Assembly: GCF_001510715.1 (NCBI RefSeq)
Contig: NZ_LMTJ01000001.1
Span: 604,471-668,470, forward strand
Direction: 5' to 3'
Source: Bacillus sp. FJAT-29814
Lineage (GTDB): Bacteria > Bacillota > Bacilli > Bacillales > Cytobacillaceae
DNA length: 64,000 bases
The notes under the pieces are model-generated. The model worked only from the letters and a program-made list of their open reading frames with translations, did no database searches and was not told the DNA's origin. The stretch's first letter is position 1. Each line of letters opens with the position of its first letter. This document shows positions 43,239 through 52,137 of this stretch, piece by piece. Position numbers and translations under genes: made by a program.

Positions 43239-44291
43239 ATGAGAGCTGCACAAATCATTGAACACAGACAGCCGCTAAGAATCGGGACTGTCGCCGATCC
43301 AACGCCTGGTCCGCATGATGTGATTGTAAAAATTGAAGCTAGCGGTATTTGCCGAAGCGACTGGCATGCTTGGATGGGCGATTGGGCCTGGCTTGGATTA
43401 AGTCCGGAATTGCCGATTATTCCTGGCCATGAATTTGGGGGCACGATTGCCGCAGTCGGAAAAGAAGTTAAGAATTTCCGCGTGGGAGACCGGGTCACCA
43501 CACCGTTCCATGAAGGCTGCTCACACTGTTCCAATTGCTTAAGCGGCCATTCCAACCGTTGTGATAATCTGCAAATCTTTGGCTTCGGCTATGATGGCGC
43601 CTATGCTGAGTATGTGAAAGTTCCAAACGGCGATTTCAATCTCGTCCTGCTTCCCGACGAAGTCGATGCGGTAACGGCAGCGGCGATTGGCTGCCGCTAT
43701 ATGACCGGCTACCATGGAGTAGTCCGCAGTCATTTGAAACCTGGCAACTGGCTCGTCGTTCACGGTGCTGGCGGTGTAGGCTTATCGGCGGTGCAGGTCG
43801 GCAATGCGGTAGGTGCACAAGTCATTGCCGTTGATGTCGATGACACCAAGTTGGAAATGGCCATGAAGGAAGGGGCGGTTGCTGCTGTAAACGCCCGCAA
43901 AGACAATGTTGTCGAAGCCGTTAAAGAAATCACAAGAGGCGGGGCCCATGCCTCCATCGAAGCATTGGGGATTCAAGAAACGATCCTAAATTCCGTTCTT
44001 GGTTTAAGAAAAGGCGGCCGCCACGTTCAAATTGGCTTAACCACACACAAAGAGGCTGGTATTGTCGGCCTGCCAATCGATGTTATAACCGCAATGGAGC
44101 TGGAAGTAGTCGGCAGCTTGGGCAATCCACGCTCTGAGTATGATGGGCTATTAACGTTGATTGCGCAAGGAAAATTGAATCCTCGCTCGCTTGTATCCCG
44201 GGAAGTGGCTTTAGATGATGTGAACAGCATCCTAAACGATATGACCCATTACAAAACATATGGGTTTAATATCATCACCAAATTCAACTAA
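43239..44291 (+). CDS. zinc-dependent medium-chain alcohol dehydrogenase
   Basis: A 350-residue MDR enzyme. The catalytic zinc site is in GICRSDWHAWMGDW and PGHEFGG, the structural zinc site in GCSHCSNCLSGHSNRC (four Cys), and the NAD-binding motif is GAGGVGLSAVQ. It would oxidise an alcohol or reduce an aldehyde with NAD(H). AAGGGGGAAA precedes the ATG. It lies 92 bp after the acyl-CoA ligase. A long-chain alcohol substrate is suggested by context only. Confidence 0.92.
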   Translation: MRAAQIIEHRQPLRIGTVADPTPGPHDVIVKIEASGICRSDWHAWMGDWAWLGLSPELPIIPGHEFGGTIAAVGKEVKNFRVGDRVTTPFHEGCSHCSNCLSGHSNRCDNLQIFGFGYDGAYAEYVKVPNGDFNLVLLPDEVDAVTAAAIGCRYMTGYHGVVRSHLKPGNWLVVHGAGGVGLSAVQVGNAVGAQVIAVDVDDTKLEMAMKEGAVAAVNARKDNVVEAVKEITRGGAHASIEALGIQETILNSVLGLRKGGRHVQIGLTTHKEAGIVGLPIDVITAMELEVVGSLGNPRSEYDGLLTLIAQGKLNPRSLVSREVALDDVNSILNDMTHYKTYGFNIITKFN

Positions 44292-44298
44292 CTTTTTA

Positions 44299-44333
44299 AA
44301 AATAGCTCTGGCAATCGCCGGGCTATTTATTTT
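44299..44333 (+). terminator. hairpin between the two alcohol dehydrogenase genes
   Basis: AAATAGCTCTGGC pairs imperfectly with GCCGGGCTATTT, followed by ATTTT. It may attenuate rather than fully stop transcription. Confidence 0.6.
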
Positions 44334-44403
44334 GGCAAATGGCAGGGATATTTGAATGCTTGTTGAAATAAATATCCAAAGAAAGTAAAAAGGGGGCAGG
44401 AAA

Positions 44404-45543
44404 ATGATTGCGACTTTGAGATTCCCAAAACGGTCGTATACCGGTTGGGGTTCCATAGAAAAACTGATCAATGAGCTACAGGAGCTAAAGCCTGAAAAAA
44501 TTCTAATTGTAACGGATGAAACTTTAGTCAAAATCGGTATGGTAGATAGATTTTTATCACCTCTGAATGAAAATTATCAGGTAAGAGTTTATACCGATGT
44601 GGAGCCCGAGCCTTCTCTAGCTTGTGCCGAAAAACTAGTTGATTTTACCCGTAACGGCGGATTTGACCTAGTGATCGGACTTGGCGGTGGCAGCGCTTTG
44701 GATTTGGCCAAATTAGCTGCAGTAATCCCCAAGAATGATGGAAATGTAACTGACTATTTAAATCTTACCGGTAAAAGGCAGCTAAGGAATCAAGGCGTAC
44801 CCAAGATTCTGCTCCCGACCACGTCTGGAACAGGCAGCGAAGTAACCGATATCGCTGTTGTTTCACTTGAAGGCACCAAAGATGTTGTCACCCACGACTT
44901 TTTACTCGCCGATATCGCCATCGTAGACCCGCAATTAACAGTATCTGTGCCTAAAAGGATCACTGCAGCCACCGGCATTGACGCGTTGACCCATGCGGTG
45001 GAAGCCTATCTTTCCGTCAACGCCAATGAAGCTACCGATGCTTTGGCCATAAAGGCAGTGGAGTTAATCGGAAGCTCCTTAAAACAAGCTGTCGAAAATG
45101 GAGAAAACCAAGAGGCAAGAACAGCGATGAGTTACGGAAGCTATTTGGCAGGATTGGCCTTCTTTAATGCTGGTGTTGCCGGAGTGCATGCGCTGGCATA
45201 TCCTTTGGGGAGCCAATTTAAGCTTCCGCATGGCGAATCAAATGCTGTGCTGCTTCCTTATGTAATGGATTATATTTCATCCAGTTGTTCTGAAAAATTA
45301 ACTGCTGTATGCGACATCCTTGGTATGAAGTGGTCGGAGCAGGACTATTTAGAGATTTTTTACAAACTGGTGGAAGATGTGGGCTTGCCAACCACATTAA
45401 AGGAATACGGAATTCCGGAGGCGGCGCTCAGCAGCTTAACGGAGGATGCGATTAAGCAAAAGCGGCTCTTGGCGCGCAGTCCGAAACCGCTGCATAAAGA
45501 GGATATTTATCAAATTTATCAAATGGCCTATAACGGTTTATAA
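44404..45543 (+). CDS. iron-containing alcohol dehydrogenase
   Basis: A 379-residue group III alcohol dehydrogenase. The nucleotide motif GLGGGSALDLAK, the PTTSGTGSEVTD segment, DALTHAVEAY (Asp and His ligands) and VHALAYPLGSQFKLPHG (two more His ligands) are present. At the place where FucO and AdhE have a second His in the AHPLG or AHKLG segment, this protein has Tyr (LAYPLG). AAGGGGGCAGG precedes the ATG. It is followed within 10 bp by the thioesterase gene and then the flavoprotein gene, forming a tight operon. Confidence 0.92.
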   Translation: MIATLRFPKRSYTGWGSIEKLINELQELKPEKILIVTDETLVKIGMVDRFLSPLNENYQVRVYTDVEPEPSLACAEKLVDFTRNGGFDLVIGLGGGSALDLAKLAAVIPKNDGNVTDYLNLTGKRQLRNQGVPKILLPTTSGTGSEVTDIAVVSLEGTKDVVTHDFLLADIAIVDPQLTVSVPKRITAATGIDALTHAVEAYLSVNANEATDALAIKAVELIGSSLKQAVENGENQEARTAMSYGSYLAGLAFFNAGVAGVHALAYPLGSQFKLPHGESNAVLLPYVMDYISSSCSEKLTAVCDILGMKWSEQDYLEIFYKLVEDVGLPTTLKEYGIPEAALSSLTEDAIKQKRLLARSPKPLHKEDIYQIYQMAYNGL

Positions 45544-45553
45544 GGGTGAAGTT

Positions 45554-45970
45554 ATGTATTCAACAATAATAGAACCAAGAGTTTCAGAGACAGACGGTGT
45601 TGGACATATCAACAATACGACCATTCCGATCTGGTTCGAAGCCGGAAGGAACCCATTATTTAAATTATTTACTCCGGACGATTCGTTTCAAAACTGGAAA
45701 ATGATTATTTTAAAAATGAATGTGGAATATGTAGCACAAATATATTTCGGAAAAAATGTCGAAATCAGAACATGGGTAAACAAAATCGGAAATAGCAGCC
45801 TGGAACTGTACGAGGAAATTCACCAAGAAGGGCGGTTATGTGCAAAAGGGACAGCATTATATGTCAACTTTAATCTCCAAACGCAAAAGTCTGAACGTAT
45901 CCCAGACCACATCAGACAGGAGCTCCAACAGCATGACTACCGAAATGAATCCGAACAACTGAAAGGGTGA
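45554..45970 (+). CDS. acyl-CoA thioesterase, 4HBT/YbgC-like
   Basis: A 138-residue hot-dog protein. VSETDGVGHINNTTIPIWFEAGR matches the family's active-site segment (Asp followed by Gly-His-x-Asn-Asn). The ATG at 45554 follows AAGGGTGAA. It is coupled to the flavoprotein gene downstream. It may release a fatty or hydroxy acid from CoA within the cluster's pathway. Confidence 0.88.
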   Translation: MYSTIIEPRVSETDGVGHINNTTIPIWFEAGRNPLFKLFTPDDSFQNWKMIILKMNVEYVAQIYFGKNVEIRTWVNKIGNSSLELYEEIHQEGRLCAKGTALYVNFNLQTQKSERIPDHIRQELQQHDYRNESEQLKG

Positions 45971-45976
45971 ATGGTA

Positions 45977-47581
45977 ATGGCACCTCGCAAATTGAAATTC
46001 TGGGGTTGGGGCTATGAAGATGGATTGTCTCCCCAAATTCAGAAACAAGTGGGAGCCGCGATGGCCCATCGGTTTGGCGTTAGTGAATGGCGAACCACAC
46101 CGCCTCCGACAATGGAAGAAATACCGTTAAATCCAGCACGATTATCCATTCCGCAAACACTCCAACATCTTTGTTCAACCGACCCCTTTGAGAGACTGTC
46201 GCATACTTACGGTAAATCCTATCGGGATGTAGTCCGGGCTTTTCGCCGTGACTTCAAAAACGCTCCTGATATCGTAGCGTTTCCCCATACGGAAGAGGAC
46301 TTAATAAACATATTGGATTGGTGTAATCAAATAAATGCCGCAGCTATTATTTATGGCGGCGGAACGAGTGTGGTCGGGGGAGTGGAGGCTGTCATTGGGG
46401 AGCAATATTCCGGAGCCGTTTCCATCGATTTAAGGAACCTAAATCAGGTGCTCGAAGTGGACGGAATCTCCCGCGCTGCTAAGATTCAAGCGGGAATTCG
46501 CGGTCCAGCCATGGAAAGCCAGTTAAAAGAATATGGTCTATCGCTTCGTTTCTTTCCCCAGTCTTTTGAATTTTCTACATTGGGTGGATGGATTTCTACG
46601 CGAGCTGGCGGACATTTTGCTACATTACACACCCACATTGATGATTTGGTGGAGTCACTTCGGGTCATTACCCCAAAAGGAGTGGTAGAAACGAGGAGAT
46701 TGCCAGGTTCCGGTGCAGGTCCAAGTCCAGACCGTTTATTTATAGGTTCGGAAGGAACACTAGGAATTATTACTGAGGCATGGGTACGGCTTCAGGATCG
46801 CCCTATTCATCGAACATCAGCTTCGGTACGGTTTCCTGATTTTCAATCCGGTGTAAAGGCGGTAAGAAGACTGAGCCAATCAGGATTGTATCCGTCCAAT
46901 TGCCGGTTGCTTGACCCAGGCGAAGCGGGTGATTCTGGCGCAGGAGACGGGCAATCCGCCGTTTTAATGCTTGGTTTTGAATCACATGACCATCTGTTGG
47001 ATATTTGGATGATAAGAGCCTTGGAGTGCTGCAAAGAATTTGGAGGTACTTATCATCCGGATGCTATAAAAACAAATCAAAACTCCTCGATAAGAAGAGA
47101 AGGAGCAGTGGAAACTTGGCGAAACGCATTTATTCAAGCGCCATACCTTCGCGATGTTATGGTAGGTTTAGGTGTGATTGTAGAAACCTTTGAAACAGCT
47201 GTTACATGGAACCGATTTGAGGAATTCCATAATGGTGTAATGGAGGCCGCCCAAAAGGCAATCCGGGAAATATCCGGACTGAATGGCTGGGTGACATGCC
47301 GAATTACTCACGTGTATCCCGATGGCCCTGCTCCATATTACACAGTAAAAGCACTTGGCAAAAAAGGCAGCGAGCTGGAGCAGTGGGATGAAATCAAGGC
47401 GGCTGTGTCGGAAGCTATTATTCATTTAGGTGGAACAATTACGCATCATCATGCCGTAGGACGTGACCACCGTCCTTGGTATGACCAGCAGCGGCCACCC
47501 TTGTATGCCTCTGCTTTACAGGCAGTCAAACAGACACTAGATCCCAACTATATTTTGAATCCTGGAGTATTAATAGATTAA
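45977..47581 (+). CDS. FAD-linked oxidase of the alkyl-dihydroxyacetone-phosphate synthase type
   Basis: A 534-residue flavoprotein of the VAO/GlcD fold. RKLKFWGWGYED at the N terminus, the FAD pyrophosphate loop YGGGTSVVGGVEA, SFEFSTLGGWISTRAGG, and HHHAVGRDHRPWY near the C terminus are the features seen in alkyl-DHAP synthases, including the three-His motif. In animals and some bacteria that enzyme swaps the acyl chain of acyl-DHAP for a fatty alcohol to create an ether bond. The ATG at 45977 is favoured by AAAGGG about 9 bp upstream; ATG 45971 is closer to it. A different FAD-linked hydroxyacid oxidase role remains possible. Confidence 0.85.
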   Translation: MAPRKLKFWGWGYEDGLSPQIQKQVGAAMAHRFGVSEWRTTPPPTMEEIPLNPARLSIPQTLQHLCSTDPFERLSHTYGKSYRDVVRAFRRDFKNAPDIVAFPHTEEDLINILDWCNQINAAAIIYGGGTSVVGGVEAVIGEQYSGAVSIDLRNLNQVLEVDGISRAAKIQAGIRGPAMESQLKEYGLSLRFFPQSFEFSTLGGWISTRAGGHFATLHTHIDDLVESLRVITPKGVVETRRLPGSGAGPSPDRLFIGSEGTLGIITEAWVRLQDRPIHRTSASVRFPDFQSGVKAVRRLSQSGLYPSNCRLLDPGEAGDSGAGDGQSAVLMLGFESHDHLLDIWMIRALECCKEFGGTYHPDAIKTNQNSSIRREGAVETWRNAFIQAPYLRDVMVGLGVIVETFETAVTWNRFEEFHNGVMEAAQKAIREISGLNGWVTCRITHVYPDGPAPYYTVKALGKKGSELEQWDEIKAAVSEAIIHLGGTITHHHAVGRDHRPWYDQQRPPLYASALQAVKQTLDPNYILNPGVLID

Positions 47582-47588
47582 AAAGTAA

Positions 47589-47627
47589 AAAAGCAGCTAC
47601 TCTTTTGTGAAGAGTGCTGCCTTTTTC
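47589..47627. terminator. terminator between convergent genes
   Basis: AAAGCAGCTACTCTT pairs with AAGAGTGCTGC plus a T run, with A-rich sequence on the other side. Confidence 0.8.
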
Positions 47628-47630
47628 GCT

Positions 47631-48788
47631 TTAATTATTCTTCGATGAATAATTCTTGTTAGAGTCATTATCGGAATCCTTCAGCGTTTCAAATATTGAT
47701 GCCGTCAAACTATGCGGTCCATGGGCATCAAGGCCGGCCTCCCACAGCATCATCCCGCCGAAACCTTGGTCAAGTGCCAATTTGGTTTTCATTTTTATGG
47801 TGGTCTCGCCATTATAATGATAGGTCGTGCCGTTAATACTAACGGTATCGTTTACGGCATTCTCTTCATTTTGGTCGATAATGGCCGCAAAGGAGACCTG
47901 CTTAATTTTCGGGTCTTCAGGCTGGGCATATAACGGGACACCCAGGACAAGTTTTTCCCGCGTAATCTGAAGTGTATCAAAGAGATTGCTCCAATAGTTG
48001 ACAATAGCCTCCGTATACGGATATGGCGACAAATTCGCAGCATTGTACCCGTCATCCCATTGACCGTCATAGGCCATGATATTGACATGGTCCACATATT
48101 GGAACATGGACGGGTCAAATTGAACAAAGCCAACCTCTGTTAGGGTCACGGCATGGATTTTGGAGTATACCGCAACGGATACTTCTTTATGTTTCGGGTG
48201 AAGTTGCTCGCTTAATTCCTTTACAAAAGCAGCCAAATTTTGCGCGTCTGCCTCATTGCGGGGATGTTCAAAATCTACATCAATGCCGTCAAGCTGTTCC
48301 CGGTCCGCGAAACTAGCAAGCTCATTCACTAGTTTGGAACGTGATGCAGGGTCTGAAATGGCCGTTTTAAAATAATCATAGGATTCGCCGCCATTGATAT
48401 GATACCAGCCGCCAATCGCCAATATCGCTTTCGTATCATGCTTTTTGGCGTTTGCCACCATTTTCCGCAAGTTACCTAGGGCAGAATCACCATTAAGCAG
48501 CATACCGCCATCCTTGGTCGGATGAGCAAATGAAAATATCACATGTGTTAATTTATCGTAATCAACCACATTGGGGTCACGAAAATCCTGTACATACCCA
48601 ATCAAAACTTTTGATTGTGATTGATCTGTTACCGGTTTTTCTTTTTCTGCAGGTTGGATATTAGATTTTGATGCTTGTTTTATTTTTACAGTATTTGAAC
48701 TGTTGCCAGAAATTAAAACGCCTGTAATAATTCCTCCAATAAAGGTAATCAATATTACCGTTGCCAGGAGGAGCTTTCTATTTTTCAC
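47631..48788 (-). CDS. membrane-anchored GH18 glycoside hydrolase (chitinase/spore peptidoglycan hydrolase-like)
   Basis: About 385 residues. It opens with an N-terminal membrane anchor or signal (LLLATVILITFIGGIITGVL), a polar linker to about residue 60, then a GH18 barrel. The catalytic motif is DGIDVDFEH, with Glu as acid/base, and the substrate-side residues NIMAYDGQWDD and MLWEAGLD are present. It acts outside the membrane on chitin-like or peptidoglycan sugars. The GTG at 48788 is 9 bp from GGGAGG; a GTG at 48794 is only 3 bp away. It is divergent from a CapA-like gene. Confidence 0.9.
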   Translation of the reverse strand: MKNRKLLLATVILITFIGGIITGVLISGNSSNTVKIKQASKSNIQPAEKEKPVTDQSQSKVLIGYVQDFRDPNVVDYDKLTHVIFSFAHPTKDGGMLLNGDSALGNLRKMVANAKKHDTKAILAIGGWYHINGGESYDYFKTAISDPASRSKLVNELASFADREQLDGIDVDFEHPRNEADAQNLAAFVKELSEQLHPKHKEVSVAVYSKIHAVTLTEVGFVQFDPSMFQYVDHVNIMAYDGQWDDGYNAANLSPYPYTEAIVNYWSNLFDTLQITREKLVLGVPLYAQPEDPKIKQVSFAAIIDQNEENAVNDTVSINGTTYHYNGETTIKMKTKLALDQGFGGMMLWEAGLDAHGPHSLTASIFETLKDSDNDSNKNYSSKNN

Positions 48789-48961
48789 CTTCACATTCCT
48801 CCCAATCTTGTATTACATTTAAAAGTTTAACAGAAAACGAGATAGGCGAGAGATGGTAAAATTTTGATTGGGGAGTCCTTCCATATTTCTTTTTTATGAT
48901 TGGTAAATATGGTAAAATTTTAGGATGTTCGGATTATACAAAAAAGGGGTCTAAGGACGTA

Positions 48962-50188
48962 ATGGATAATAAGGAAGACAAAAGCAGAGCGAGATCGTTA
49001 AAAGAACGGAGAAGGCTTAAAACTTGGGTTCGAGTTGCCATTCTTGCCATTTTTGTTTTGGCCGTTGGCAGTATTTCGCTGGCATACTTGATGAAGCCGG
49101 ACAAATCTGAGCCAAAGGTTGCAGATAAACAACAAAATAATATAAATCAGGTAAAATCCAAGCCAAAAGCCGAAAAACAACCGGATCAAAAACAGGAACA
49201 ACAAGAGCAAAAACCGGAACCGGTCACAGAAACGACGATAAAAATAAGTGCAGCCGGAGATTTCACACTTGGAACAGATGAAACTTTTAACTATAGCGAT
49301 TCGTTTGTCAATGTGGCAAAAGCAAATGGACTTCCTTATTTTGTTAAGGGCTTGAACAATATCTTTGCCGAAGATGATCTTACAACGGTGAATTTGGAGA
49401 CGACCTTGACCAATGCGACACAAAAAGCGACCAAAAAATTTCGTTTTAAAGGTGACCCCAGCTATACCAAAATCCTTGAATTAGGTGGAATTGAAGCAGT
49501 CAATTTAGCCAATAATCATATTCACGACTATCTTGAGAAAGGCTATACTGATACAATTGATGCGTTAAAAAATCAAGGAATTGGTTATTTCGGCTATGAC
49601 CATCAGTACATCACCGAGGTAAAAGGAATAAAAATTGGGGCATTGGGCTATGAGGGCTGGCAGGATACACCGCAAATCCGGAATCAAGTATCGCAGGCAA
49701 TCAAGCAACTGAAAGAACAGGGGGCACAAATCGTCCTGGTCCATTACCACTGGGGAATTGAACGGCAGTATGTACCCAATGCATCGCAAAAATCATTGGC
49801 CCGCTTCACCATTGACAGCGGTGCCGATTTGGTCCTAGGTCACCATCCTCACGTTGTCCAGGGAATAGAAGAATACAATGGCAAGTTTATCGTGTACAGC
49901 CTTGGAAACTTTATGTTTGGCGGTAACAGAAATCCAAGTGACAAGGATACCTATGTATTCCAGCAAACCTTTCATTTGAAAAATGGAGAACTGACTGATA
50001 AGAAAGAAATTGCCGTGGTCCCATTCTCGATTTCGTCCGTTTCCAACAGAAATAACTATCAGCCGAAAATACTATCGGGAGCAGAACGCGATCGAGTGAA
50101 GAAGAAAATCATTGAATCCTCCAATAAGATCAATGGCTCAGACTGGCTCGTCTACGACACAACGGAGCAAGTGGTCAAAACAGAGTAA
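48962..50188 (+). CDS. CapA-family protein (poly-gamma-glutamate synthesis/PgsA-like)
   Basis: A 408-residue protein with one N-terminal membrane segment (about residues 24-43), a Lys/Gln/Pro-rich linker and a metallophosphatase-like CapA domain. Conserved pieces: ISAAGDFTLGTDE, VNLETTLT, NLANNHIHDYLEKGY, LVHYHWGIE, VLGHHPHVVQGIEEYNGK and YSLGNFMFGG. CapA/PgsA proteins take part in gamma-polyglutamate export, but no capB or capC gene is here, so this may be a stand-alone family member. AAGGA precedes the ATG. Confidence 0.9.
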   Translation: MDNKEDKSRARSLKERRRLKTWVRVAILAIFVLAVGSISLAYLMKPDKSEPKVADKQQNNINQVKSKPKAEKQPDQKQEQQEQKPEPVTETTIKISAAGDFTLGTDETFNYSDSFVNVAKANGLPYFVKGLNNIFAEDDLTTVNLETTLTNATQKATKKFRFKGDPSYTKILELGGIEAVNLANNHIHDYLEKGYTDTIDALKNQGIGYFGYDHQYITEVKGIKIGALGYEGWQDTPQIRNQVSQAIKQLKEQGAQIVLVHYHWGIERQYVPNASQKSLARFTIDSGADLVLGHHPHVVQGIEEYNGKFIVYSLGNFMFGGNRNPSDKDTYVFQQTFHLKNGELTDKKEIAVVPFSISSVSNRNNYQPKILSGAERDRVKKKIIESSNKINGSDWLVYDTTEQVVKTE

Positions 50189-50344
50189 TAGTAAAAAAGA
50201 TAATATAAGAAATCTCCCTTACCAATATCATGAACTTAACTTAAGTCAATGAAAGGTTTTAATCCCCTTGTTACTATTAAAGAAAATGAAGACAAGGAAA
50301 TTTTATTTTTAGAATCCTTTTAAAGATAATTGGAGGGAGTTTTT

Positions 50345-51313
50345 ATGAAAGCAATAGTTTGTGATAAATATGGTTCACCCGATGTACTTGAATTAAAAGA
50401 GGTAAAAAAACCTTTACCAACCGACAATCAAGTATTGGTAAAAGTTCATACAGCATCCCTGAACTTTGGTAACTTGGTTCTTTTGAAAGGCAAACCTTTC
50501 TTAGCCCGCTTTGCCTTCGGACTAACGAGACCAAAATACTCCATTCCAGGAGGTGACATAGCTGGCACAGTTGAAGCTGTTGGCAAAGACGTTAAGCTAT
50601 TTCGAGTAGGTGATGAAGTATTTGGCGACCTCTCTGGTTGTGGCTGGGGCGGTTTTGCTGAATATGCAGCTGTTCCCGAACATGCTATAGCCTTAAAACC
50701 AACCAATATCTCCTTCGAGGAAGCTGCTGGAACTCCTATGGCAGGTGTAACTGCCTTACAGGGATTACGTGATAAAGGTAAAATTAAATTGGGACAAAAG
50801 GTATTAATTTATGGGGCATCTGGCGGTGTCGGCACTTTCGCGGTACAAATTGCCAAATCATTTGGTGCTGATGTAACAGCTGTATGTAGTTCAAGAAATT
50901 TAGAGATCATGCGTTCAATTGGAGCCGACCATATCATTGATTATACAAAAGAGGGTTTCACCCTAGATGAAGAACGTTACGATTTGATTCTTGGTGTGAA
51001 CGGTTCTAATTCCATATCAACTTATAAACGTGCACTAAAACCAAATGGGCATTTTGTTCACGTAGGAGGTTCCGAATCCCAATTTTTTCAAGCATTATTT
51101 TTCGGACCCTTTATTTCGATGACGGGACGCAAGAAAATAAGTAACCTGTTACAGAGAGCAAACCAACAAGACTTAAATCATGTAAAAGAATTACTTGAGA
51201 CTGGCAAAGTAAAACCAATAATTGATAAACGGTACAAGTTAAATGAAATAACGGAAGCATTCAAATATTTTCAAGATGGTCACGCTCAAGGCAAAGTAAT
51301 AATTACTGTATAA
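50345..51313 (+). CDS. NAD(P)H:quinone oxidoreductase-type MDR protein
   Basis: A 322-residue zinc-free member of the medium-chain dehydrogenase family. SLNFGNLVLLKGKPF replaces the zinc-binding Cys region, and the dinucleotide motif is YGASGGVGTFAVQIAK. It would reduce quinones or enones with NADPH. TTGGAGGGAG precedes the ATG. It is a single gene with its own terminator, next to the FatR-CYP102 region. Confidence 0.9.
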   Translation: MKAIVCDKYGSPDVLELKEVKKPLPTDNQVLVKVHTASLNFGNLVLLKGKPFLARFAFGLTRPKYSIPGGDIAGTVEAVGKDVKLFRVGDEVFGDLSGCGWGGFAEYAAVPEHAIALKPTNISFEEAAGTPMAGVTALQGLRDKGKIKLGQKVLIYGASGGVGTFAVQIAKSFGADVTAVCSSRNLEIMRSIGADHIIDYTKEGFTLDEERYDLILGVNGSNSISTYKRALKPNGHFVHVGGSESQFFQALFFGPFISMTGRKKISNLLQRANQQDLNHVKELLETGKVKPIIDKRYKLNEITEAFKYFQDGHAQGKVIITV

Positions 51314-51336
51314 TGTTAAATTGATATTTAACCCAG

Positions 51337-51374
51337 AGCAATGCGATTTCATTTGCGAAACGCATTGCTTTTTT
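51337..51374 (+). terminator. terminator of the quinone oxidoreductase gene
   Basis: AGCAATGCG and CGCATTGCT enclose a 15-bp loop and end in TTTTT. Confidence 0.85.
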
Positions 51375-51515
51375 ACATGTTTTTATAGTTGTGGATACTC
51401 CAAAAGACAACGAATTTTCCTGTTATGTCAGAGTTTTTTTTAATAATAACCCATTCCGAGCTATGCAAATACACCTAAAGTAGTATTGCCCCAATATTCT
51501 GAAGACTATATAGTT

Positions 51516-51535
51516 GTTAGTAAGTATTCACTAAC
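51516..51535. promoter_or_regulatory. TetR-type operator before the FatR-like gene
   Basis: GTTAGTAAGTATTCACTAAC is a 20-bp imperfect palindrome (8 of 10 arm positions match). It lies 19 bp upstream of the proposed start of the TetR gene that precedes the P450. The size and place match the autoregulatory operators of Bm3R1/FatR-type repressors. Confidence 0.6.
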
Positions 51536-51554
51536 CAGAAAGAATGTGATATTG

Positions 51555-52130
51555 GTGCAGACACAAATCAGTACAAAAAAGAAAATCATACAGGAGGCGC
51601 GAAAGTTATTTGCGGAACGTGGCTATAGTGCCACTACCACAGCTGAAATTGCCAGGAGGGTCGGGGTCTCGGAAGCGGCCCTGTATAAGCATTTTAAAAG
51701 CAAAAAAGAAATGATTCTGGCATGCCTGACACCGACAGACTATGTCAAAGTGGATATCAATCGGAACAAACCCTCGGAATCCGTTCGAGCGCTCATCAAA
51801 GCGAGAGTGAACTTAATTCGCAGCAACCTAGACAGCTTTAACATCCTTTACCGGGAATCACCGAACCATCCGGAGATTGCCAAAATGTTCTTGGAACAAA
51901 TTTATACCCAGGACAACAGCATGGAAGAGCTGATGAAAACAGCACAAGAAGACATCCCCCCAGTCCAATCACTTCTATATGAACTTGGGATCACCAGTGC
52001 CATATGGTCGATCCTTAACTTTGAAAAACTACAAGAACAATTAATCCCGGAAAAATTGCCGCTAGAGCATATGGCAGATGAGATTGCCGATATCCTGCTA
52101 TATGGCATTTTAGGAAAAAAGGAGGAGTGA
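51555..52130 (+). CDS. TetR-family repressor of the FatR/Bm3R1 type
   Basis: A 191-residue regulator with an N-terminal helix-turn-helix ([36 protein letters not shown] region). In Bacillus subtilis and B. megaterium a repressor of this family (FatR, Bm3R1) sits directly before a CYP102 gene and releases DNA on fatty acid binding; the same order is seen here. Several TTG/GTG starts are in frame (51486, 51546, 51552, 51555). Starts upstream of 51535 would put the palindromic operator inside the gene, so a start at 51546-51555 is preferred. It ends 7 bp before the P450 gene. Confidence 0.82.
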   Translation: MQTQISTKKKIIQEARKLFAERGYSATTTAEIARRVGVSEAALYKHFKSKKEMILACLTPTDYVKVDINRNKPSESVRALIKARVNLIRSNLDSFNILYRESPNHPEIAKMFLEQIYTQDNSMEELMKTAQEDIPPVQSLLYELGITSAIWSILNFEKLQEQLIPEKLPLEHMADEIADILLYGILGKKEE

Positions 52131-52137
52131 TGATTGG

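Noticed and set aside
48896-48961. Upstream start of the CapA-like protein
   Set aside because: The in-frame ATG at 48896 lacks a ribosome-binding site and would add residues before a well-placed ATG at 48962.
51721-51740. Third copy of the 15-bp repeat (TGCCTGACACCG)
   Set aside because: Only 11-12 bases match, and it lies inside the coding region of the FatR-like gene.
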